NCBI GenBank assembly: GCA_964393605.1
Contig: CAYMUL010000051.1
Span: 1-12,921, forward strand
Direction of reading: 5' to 3'
Origin: CAYMUL01 sp964393605
GTDB lineage: Bacteria > Bacteroidota > Ignavibacteria > Ignavibacteriales > Ignavibacteriaceae
Length of the DNA: 12,921 nt
Position numbers and translations under genes: made by a program. Shown piece by piece: positions 1 through 6,000 of the stretch; position 1 is the stretch's first letter, and every line of letters begins with the position of its first letter. The notes beneath the pieces are model-generated. The model ran no database searches. It worked only from the letters and a program-made list of their open reading frames with translations, and had not been told where the DNA came from.

Positions 1-17
1 AAAACGATAATCCACAC

Positions 18-653
18 ATGGAGATAGCACATGAATATTTAAAATTTCTAATCGAAGCCGATAAAAAATCTGCCTACGATTTGATTATGAGCACCGTGAA
101 TACCGGCGTTTCGATAAAGGATATCTATTTAAAAATTTTTGAAGTTACACAAAAAGAAACCGGACGGCTTTGGCAGATGAGTAAAATTACTGTTGCGCAA
201 GAACATTTTATCACTGCCGCAACTCAAATGATTATGGCGCATCTTTATCCATATCTGTTTTCTTCTTCGAATAAAGAAAATGGAATTGTTGTTTCTTGTA
301 TCAACGGTGAACTGCATGAAATCGGTGCGCGAATGGTTGCCGATCTTTTTGAAATGGAGGGATGGAATTCCTATTACTTCGGCGCGAATACTCCGCAGAG
401 AAGTTTAGTTGATGCTATTAATTTATATAAACCGAAAGTGGTTGCAATCTCCGCAACAATGACCTTCAATATCTCTGCCGTTTCGGAATTAATTCAAACA
501 ATAAAAAAGAACTCCGATACAAACGGAACAAAAATTTTAGTCGGAGGTTATCCTTTTATACTTGCCGAAAATCTTTGGCAGAAAATCGGTGCGGACGGTT
601 ATGCCGAAAATGCACAGCACGCAATTTCTTTAGCATCAAAATTAATTAACTAA
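18..653 (+). CDS. Stand-alone cobalamin-binding protein, CarH/AerR-like B12 photosensor (start possibly upstream of window)
   Basis: The protein has 211 residues in two parts: a helical-bundle cap (about 1-85) and a Rossmann-like B12-binding domain (about 88-210). The cap shows W52, nine residues, then E62-H63. This is the Wx9EH signature that in CarH/LitR photoreceptors packs on the adenosyl group of adenosylcobalamin. The B12 domain has E98-L-H100-E-I-G103, a variant of DxHxxG in which H100 should be the lower axial cobalt ligand, followed by S145-A-T147 and G176-G177. There is no MerR helix-turn-helix and no methyltransferase domain, so the protein resembles AerR-type free sensors. It probably acts in the cytosol by binding a partner, most likely the kinase 9 bp downstream. 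No ribosome site precedes the ATG and the frame is open to base 3, so a few residues, or an extra domain, may lie outside the window. A corrinoid protein of methyl transfer is less likely because of the Wx9EH motif and the kinase neighbour. Confidence 0.9.
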   Translation: MEIAHEYLKFLIEADKKSAYDLIMSTVNTGVSIKDIYLKIFEVTQKETGRLWQMSKITVAQEHFITAATQMIMAHLYPYLFSSSNKENGIVVSCINGELHEIGARMVADLFEMEGWNSYYFGANTPQRSLVDAINLYKPKVVAISATMTFNISAVSELIQTIKKNSDTNGTKILVGGYPFILAENLWQKIGADGYAENAQHAISLASKLIN

Positions 654-662
654 AAGATAATT

Positions 663-1865
663 GTGATTTATACCGACGAAGGATTGTTGTTAGTCTGCGA
701 CTACGAAGGCACAATAACACAACTCTATTACGATAAAATATTTAAAGATGTTAATGGTGTTGTCGGAAAACTTTTTGCCGATTTGTTCACGAAAGAGACA
801 ATAGGCAAAGCTATTAACTTTCTTGTTGAAGTGAAGAAAACTTCGGCATCGTTCGGGTGGGAGTTGATTTTAAAGTCTGTAGATGATCCGCTTTATTTTG
901 CCGGCGCACTTGTTGAAAATGAAATTGTAATCTTCGGCTCAAAATCAAAAGTTAATTTTTCGAAATTCCTTACCGGAATGATGTCCTTAAATAATGAGCA
1001 GACAAATAAAATTCGCATGCTTCAAAAATCGTTAAACTCAAATGACGAAACTAAAACGCAAAACACCAATTTTTATTATGATGAATTAAGCAGGTTGAAC
1101 AATGAACTTGTTAATACTCAACGAGAATTAACAAAGAAGAATATTGAACTCGACAGGCTGAATAAATTGAAGAATCAATTTCTCGGAATGGCGGCGCACG
1201 ACTTGCGCAATCCGCTCGGCAATATCATCAACTACAGTGAATTTCTTGAAGAAGAAAACGAAAACCTAAATGACGAGCAGAATCATTTTGTCAAACAGAT
1301 AAAATCGCTCAGTTGGTTTATGCACAACTTGATAAATGATCTTCTTGAAGTTTCTACAATCGAATCGGGAAATATTAATCTCAATCTTGAATCGGTAGAT
1401 TTCATTTCGCTTGTGGAGCGAAATATTAATCTCAATAAAAATTTTGCCGATAAGAAAAAAATCAAAATTCATTTCAACCAACCGGAAAGAGGACTCAACA
1501 TAAAAATTGATAGAAATAAGATTGAGCAAGTCATCACCAATCTTATTTCGAACGCAATTAAATATTCCAACAGCGGAACGGAAATTTTTGTTGATGTGAG
1601 GAGTGAAAACGAATCTGCAATTTGTTCGGTAAAAGATAGCGGACTCGGAATTCCCGATGAGGAATTAAAATTATTATTTAAACCGTTTCAAAAGACAAGC
1701 GTAAAAAGCACTGCAGGCGAAAAAAGCACGGGACTCGGTTTGCACATCTGCAAAAGAATTGTGGAAGCTCATAACGGAAAAATTTGGGCGGAAAGCAAAG
1801 TTGGCGAGGGGAGTAGGTTTTACTTCACTCTGCCGTGCATCGAAAAAGTTGAGGCAACTACTTGA
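663..1865 (+). CDS. Soluble sensor histidine kinase with PAS-like N-terminus
   Basis: The protein has 400 residues and a GTG start, the first plausible start after the in-frame TAA at 651-653. The N-terminal 1-105 looks like a small PAS-type sensor fold (GLLLVCDYEGTI at 7-18), but the match is weak. A hydrophilic coiled coil (about 110-170) leads into the HisKA dimerisation domain with phospho-acceptor H179 in AAHDLRNPL. The HATPase_c domain has the N-box (N293, N297), the G1 box DSGLGIP (324-330) and the G2 box STGLGL (355-360). No membrane segment is visible, so it should be cytosolic. It lies 9 bp after the B12 sensor and is surely co-transcribed, which suggests the B12 protein controls its autophosphorylation. 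No receiver domain or response-regulator gene is close by, so the phosphate acceptor is encoded elsewhere. There is no obvious Shine-Dalgarno, and translation may be coupled to the gene before. Confidence 0.93.
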   Translation: MIYTDEGLLLVCDYEGTITQLYYDKIFKDVNGVVGKLFADLFTKETIGKAINFLVEVKKTSASFGWELILKSVDDPLYFAGALVENEIVIFGSKSKVNFSKFLTGMMSLNNEQTNKIRMLQKSLNSNDETKTQNTNFYYDELSRLNNELVNTQRELTKKNIELDRLNKLKNQFLGMAAHDLRNPLGNIINYSEFLEEENENLNDEQNHFVKQIKSLSWFMHNLINDLLEVSTIESGNINLNLESVDFISLVERNINLNKNFADKKKIKIHFNQPERGLNIKIDRNKIEQVITNLISNAIKYSNSGTEIFVDVRSENESAICSVKDSGLGIPDEELKLLFKPFQKTSVKSTAGEKSTGLGLHICKRIVEAHNGKIWAESKVGEGSRFYFTLPCIEKVEATT

Positions 1866-2271
1866 CATTATTTATTTCTCACATTCAATTTTAATCCATG
1901 AATCGCTTAAAAAAATTATTCTGATTTCCGCCGGAACTCTTTCGCTGGCAATTGGCATTGTTGGAATTGTCGTACCGGGTTTGCCCACGACAACGTTTCT
2001 CCTCATCGCTTCTGCTTGTTATGTAAGAAGTTCCGAAAAACTTTATTCGTGGTTGATTAATCATAAAGTTTTCGGCAAGTTTATAAGGGATTATCAAACG
2101 CACAAAGCAATTACGATGCGGCAAAAAATAATTTCACTCGTTTCAATGTGGTTGATGATAACCATTTCCGCAATTTTTTTTATTAATGCTGTGTGGCTAA
2201 AGATACTTCTCTTTCTCTGCGCGGTGATTGGCAGTGCTGTTGTCCTTTCCGTAAAAACTTTGAAAAAATAG
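1849..2271 (+). CDS. DUF454 (YbaN-like) inner-membrane protein, start ambiguous, possible frameshift
   Basis: The family is clear from the N-terminal hydrophobic helix, then G-I-V-V-P-G-L-P-T-T-T-F-L-L, the CYVRSS segment and a second pair of hydrophobic stretches near the C-terminus. These are hallmarks of small inner-membrane DUF454/YbaN proteins of unknown function. The unbroken frame has no good start. It reads back through the end of the kinase gene to an ATG at 1759, and TTG 1849 is the nearest codon usable as a start. The natural-looking start is ATG 1898, one frame away. Reading from it through TTA AAA AAA and slipping back one base in the A7 tract (1909-1915) gives MNRLKKIILIS and a protein of 124 residues, about the usual family length. 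Without the slip, ATG 1898 stops at TGA 1922-1924. So there is either a one-base indel in the assembly, a real slippage site, or an unusual start. The gene follows the kinase closely and may belong to the same transcript. Function is unknown. Confidence 0.8.
   Translation: MRQLLDIIYFSHSILIHESLKKIILISAGTLSLAIGIVGIVVPGLPTTTFLLIASACYVRSSEKLYSWLINHKVFGKFIRDYQTHKAITMRQKIISLVSMWLMITISAIFFINAVWLKILLFLCAVIGSAVVLSVKTLKK
1909..1915 (+). other. A7 slippery tract joining ATG 1898 to the DUF454 frame
   Basis: Read from ATG 1898, the tract is phased as A AAA AAA, the canonical X-XXY-YYZ arrangement for a -1 slip, with a TGA stop three codons later at 1922-1924. A slip places the ribosome (or, by transcript slippage, the RNA) exactly in the DUF454 frame. 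A missing A in the assembly would give the same picture, and that is the simpler explanation. Confidence 0.45.
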
Positions 2272-2312
2272 ATTTGCAAAATATCTCTTTGGAGATGTCG
2301 ATAAATCCGAAC

Positions 2313-2367
2313 AATAATTAATCCCCTACGGGGATTAGGTCTGCTGGGCAATGAGTTGTTACAATAA
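2313..2367. repeat. Palindrome-bearing interspersed repeat, copy 1, cut by the scaffold gap
   Basis: These 55 bp recur exactly at 2546-2600. The left end holds a perfect stem-loop at 2319-2337 (TAATCCCC, loop TAC, GGGGATTA). The copy ends precisely where the run of N begins, so the break probably arose because the repeat could not be resolved. It lies about 40 bp after the DUF454 stop. It has no T-tract after the stem and so is not a standard terminator. Confidence 0.9.
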
Positions 2368-2467
2368 NNNNNNNNNNNNNNNNNNNNNNNNNNNNNNNNN
2401 NNNNNNNNNNNNNNNNNNNNNNNNNNNNNNNNNNNNNNNNNNNNNNNNNNNNNNNNNNNNNNNNNNN
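2368..2467. other. Assembly gap (100 N)
   Basis: There are exactly 100 unknown bases, the conventional scaffold filler for a gap of unknown size. Both edges are copies of repeats found again at 2546-2600 and 2797-2825. The true missing sequence may be of any length and may hold more repeat units or a gene. Confidence 0.97.
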
Positions 2468-2496
2468 TCACAAATCCTCGTAGAGGATTAACAAAA
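2468..2496. repeat. Palindromic repeat at right edge of the gap
   Basis: These 29 bp are repeated exactly at 2797-2825. They contain the stem-loop AATCCTC, loop GTA, GAGGATT at 2473-2489. It is probably the right end of a composite unit whose left end lies in the gap. Confidence 0.85.
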
Positions 2497-2545
2497 GCAA
2501 TTGCATCCGCAGAATATTAATTGGAAGATGAAGCCTGATAGAAAT

Positions 2546-2638
2546 AATAATTAATCCCCTACGGGGATTAGGTCTGCTGGGCAATGAGTTGTTACAATAA
2601 TAAATCCTCTACGAGGATTTAAAGATAGAAACTCATTG
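2546..2638. repeat. Composite palindromic repeat unit, complete copy
   Basis: The unit has stem-loop 2552-2570 (TAATCCCC/GGGGATTA, loop TAC), a spacer of about 30 bp, and stem-loop 2601-2621 with nine-base arms (TAAATCCTC/GAGGATTTA, loop TAC). The second stem-loop is itself framed by a nine-base inverted pair, CAATGAGTT (2582-2590) and AACTCATTG (2630-2638). The first 55 bp equal 2313-2367. The two-hairpin architecture is like REP/BIME-type extragenic elements; the family has not been identified. Confidence 0.8.
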
Positions 2639-2749
2639 TGCAATAAATTAAAATCGAAATGATCCATGAATTGAAAATGAAATTGAACAAACCACCAAAA
2701 TTGAGCTGGCAAACAAAATTGAAAAAAAAATGACATAAAAAACATCGGC

Positions 2750-2825
2750 AAACCTTGTAGAGGTTTAATTATTGTAGAACAATGAATCACCCAATATCAC
2801 AAATCCTCGTAGAGGATTAACAAAA
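2750..2825. repeat. Diverged composite palindromic unit, probably inverted
   Basis: The unit has stem-loop 2750-2766 (AAACCTT, loop GTA, GAGGTTT, with one T-G wobble), a spacer of about 35 bp, and stem-loop 2802-2818 (AATCCTC/GAGGATT, loop GTA). The spacer begins ATTATTGTA and carries CCCA. This matches the reverse complement of the spacer in the unit at 2546-2621, so the two units appear to be opposite orientations of one family. The last 29 bp equal 2468-2496. Confidence 0.7.
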
Positions 2826-2835
2826 TCTGCTTTTA

Positions 2836-2886
2836 TGCGCGGTGATTAGAAGTACTGTTCTCCTTTCCATAAAAACTTTGAAAAAA
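2836..2886 (+). pseudogene. Remnant of a second DUF454 gene 3' end
   Basis: These 51 bp match the last part of the DUF454 gene (2218-2268) with five substitutions by my count, including the shared stretch TAAAAACTTTGAAAAAA. The similarity fades quickly upstream, and the TAG stop of the intact gene is absent here (it reads on as ATT TAC). It looks like the tail of a duplicated gene whose body was lost or replaced by the repeat cluster. Alternatively, it is a short duplication formed when the repeat block was inserted. Confidence 0.65.
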
Positions 2887-2916
2887 ATTTACACACAGCA
2901 TTTCCGCGCTGAGTTT

Positions 2917-2963
2917 TTAACAAACCGGAACTTCAATTTTATAAATCAGATTCTATTTATAAT
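2917..2963 (+). promoter_or_regulatory. Candidate sigma-70-type promoter for the giant kinase
   Basis: TTAACA at 2917-2922, a 17-bp spacer and TATAAA at 2940-2945 match the bacterial -35/-10 pattern with one mismatch in each box. A perfect TATAAT also occurs at 2958-2963 but lacks a well-spaced -35. The leader to the ATG at 3007 would be about 45-55 nt. The region is very AT-rich, so chance matches are likely. Confidence 0.3.
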
Positions 2964-3006
2964 TAAAAAAAGTTCTTATATTTATTTAAGCGAATAAAAT
3001 ATAACT

Positions 3007-6000
3007 ATGAAAGAAAAACTTCACATACTATTAGTGGAGGATACTCCATCGGATATAAAACTATTAAAGTATGAACTCGCCAAAGAGTTCAAAGTGGAGT
3101 TGTCTATTGTCCAAACCGAAAAAGAATTTCGAAAAGCTTTAAAAACATTTCAGGGCGATTTAATCATCTCCGATTATTCCCTGCCCAAGTTCAATGGCAT
3201 GCGGGCATTAAAAATTAGGGAAACAGAAGCCAAACATCTCCCATTCATTTTAGTTACCGGTTCAATTAATGAAGAAACAGCAGTCGATGTTATGAAAGCC
3301 GGTGCCGATGATTATGTTATAAAAGAACACCTCTCGAGATTGAACTCCGCCATAAACTCTGTTCTGCTTAAATATAAAATTAGCCGTGAAAGAATTGAAG
3401 CAGAAGCGCACTTTAAAAATATTTTTGAAAACTCAATAATCGGTTTATATCGCACTACTCCTGACGGAAAAATTCTTCTTGCTAATCCGGCACTTCTGAA
3501 AATGTTAGAATTTAAATCCATTTCCGATTTGAATAAACGCAACATAGAGAAAAATGGATTTGCAAAAGGATTTTCGAGAACAACTTTCAAGCGGCTCATT
3601 AAAAAGAATGACGAGATTAAAGGATTAGAATCTGCATGGCTTACGAAAACCGGAAAAACAATTTATGTGAACGAAAGCGCCCGTGCAATTAAAGACGGAA
3701 ACGGCAATACGCTTTACTACGAAGGTGTTGTTGAAGATATTACAACTAAGAAACTCGCCCTCGATGCTTTAAAAGAAAGTACCCGCAAATTCAATACGAT
3801 GATTGATAACCTTAGCGGCATTGTTTATCGCTGTAAAAACGATTCCGATTGGACGATGGAATATATCAGCGAAGCGGTGTATGACTTAACAGAATATCTT
3901 TCTTCAGATTTTACTTCTAAAAAGATTAGCTATAGTTCTGTCATTCATCCTGAAGATAGAGAAATGGTTTGGGATACGGTTCAAAAATCTTTAAAGAGAA
4001 AAAAACCTTTCACACTTGAATACAGAATTATTACTGCCGGTGGTGTTATAAAATGGGTGTGGGAACGTGGACGCGGTGTTTTTGAAAAAAATCAACTCAT
4101 TGCTTTGGAAGGATTTATTACCGATATCACGGAAAGAAAAACTGCCGAAGAAAATCTCTTCGCAAGCGAGAAAAAATTCAGGGCTCTAATTGAAAAGAGT
4201 TCCGAAGTTTTTGCAATGCTTTCATCCGATGGTATTATAAATTACGCTAGCCCTAATACAAAAATAATTTATGGCTATACTTCCAAAGAATTGGTTGGGA
4301 AAAGTGGTTTTGAATTTATTCATCCCGAAGACCTTCCTGCAGTTACAGAAAAATTTCTACAAATCCTTGAAACGCCCGGTAATTATGCAAATATTGTTTG
4401 CCGATTCAAGCATAAAAACGGGCGATGGCTTTATAGTGAAGTTTTTTCATCTAATCTTCTGCATGATCCTGAAGTAAATGCTATTGTACTTAACTATCAC
4501 GACATTTCGGAAAAGAAAGCTAAAGAAGAAGAAATAAGAATAGCGGCTGAAAAATTCCGCTCGATTGTTGAAGGCACTCGCGCAATTTTATTCAGCACCA
4601 ACGAAAAAGGGATTTTTACCTATGTGAACGACGCCGCTTGTAAAACTTTCGGTTTAAAAGAGGAAGATGTTATCGGAAAATTCTATCTTAAGTTTGTTCA
4701 TTCGGAGAGTAGAAATACAGTTCACGCAGCATTTACCGAGCAATTGAAAAACCCAACTCCCAATGTCAATATTGATGTAAGAATCAGCACAAAAGTTGTG
4801 AAAGACGGATGGTTGAACTTGATGGTCAATCCTATCTACGATGGGGAAATGATAATAGGTTTAACTGCTGTTGCGCTAAACGTTACAGATAAAAAATTAG
4901 CAGAAGAAAACTTAAAGAAGCGAATAGAACATCTTCAACTGCTCAACGACCTCAATATTTCTTTGCAAGGAATTCTCGATATAAAAGAGATGATAAAAAA
5001 ATCATATTTAATTATTCCCAAATTTTTAAATATTGACAGAACAAGCATCTTCATGTATGAAGAAAGACTTGACGGGTTAATAAGCGAAAGCTTTATTGGA
5101 GAAGATATTGAATTAGTGAAACCGGAAATTCAACCCTTAAACATCGGAATCTCAGGTAAGTGTTTCATTGAAGATAGAGTGCTTGCAATTGATGATTGCT
5201 CGGCAACGGATATCATCCCCAAAGAATATGTAAAAGAATTAAAATTGAAATCCACTGTTGCAGTTCCTCTCCGCGCAGAAGGAAAACCGATTGGCGTTTT
5301 AAGATTGGATTATCTCAACGAATCACATTCGTTCGCAATGGAAGAGTTAGATTTTTTAAATCTTTTAGGGAATCAGCTTGGAATTATTTTACGCAATGCG
5401 CAGTTATTTACCGAACAAAGCCGAACTTCCATTGCGTTAAAAGAAAGTGAAGAAAAATTCCGGAATGTAGTTGAAACCGCAAACGAAGGAATTATTATTA
5501 CCGATCCTTCGGACAACATAATTTTTGCTAATGAAACGTTTGCCAAAATGGTCGGCATTGAGTTGAATGAACTTACGAATAAGAATTACATTTCGCTTCT
5601 TCCTGATGAAGATAAACGGTTGTTCTTAAAATATAATACAGAAAGACGATTGGGGCTTTCCGATGTTTATGAACAAAAATTAAATAAGAAAAACGGTGAT
5701 TCTATTTATGCGATTGTTTCAGCTTCTCCAATTATTGACTCAGAAAAAAAATTTCAAGGTTCCTTCGGGATGTTCACGGACATCACCGATAGGAAACATG
5801 CGGCGGAAAAATTACTCGAGAGCGAGAGAAGTTATGTTGGGCTTTTTAATTCTGTTACTGAAGCTATCTACATTCAGGATTCCGAAGGTAAATTTATTGA
5901 TGTGAACCAGGGCGCAATAAATATGTATGGATATTCTCACCCCGATTTTATTGGGAGAACGCCGGAGTTTCTTTCCGCGCCATACTTGAATGATAAACTT

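Noticed and set aside
2680..2740. Short A-rich plus-strand frame (about 18 codons) with repeated AAATTGA words
   Set aside because: It is too short, low-complexity and without a ribosome site.
2094..2790. Minus-strand open frames across the palindromic repeats
   Set aside because: Their codons are repeat arms read as NPRRG-like peptides, one frame crosses the N gap, and there is no start signal or recognisable domain. They are artefacts of the repeats.
2313..2825. CRISPR array
   Set aside because: The repeats are palindromes with two different arms, unequal spacing and changing orientation, with no regular unique spacers and no cas gene.
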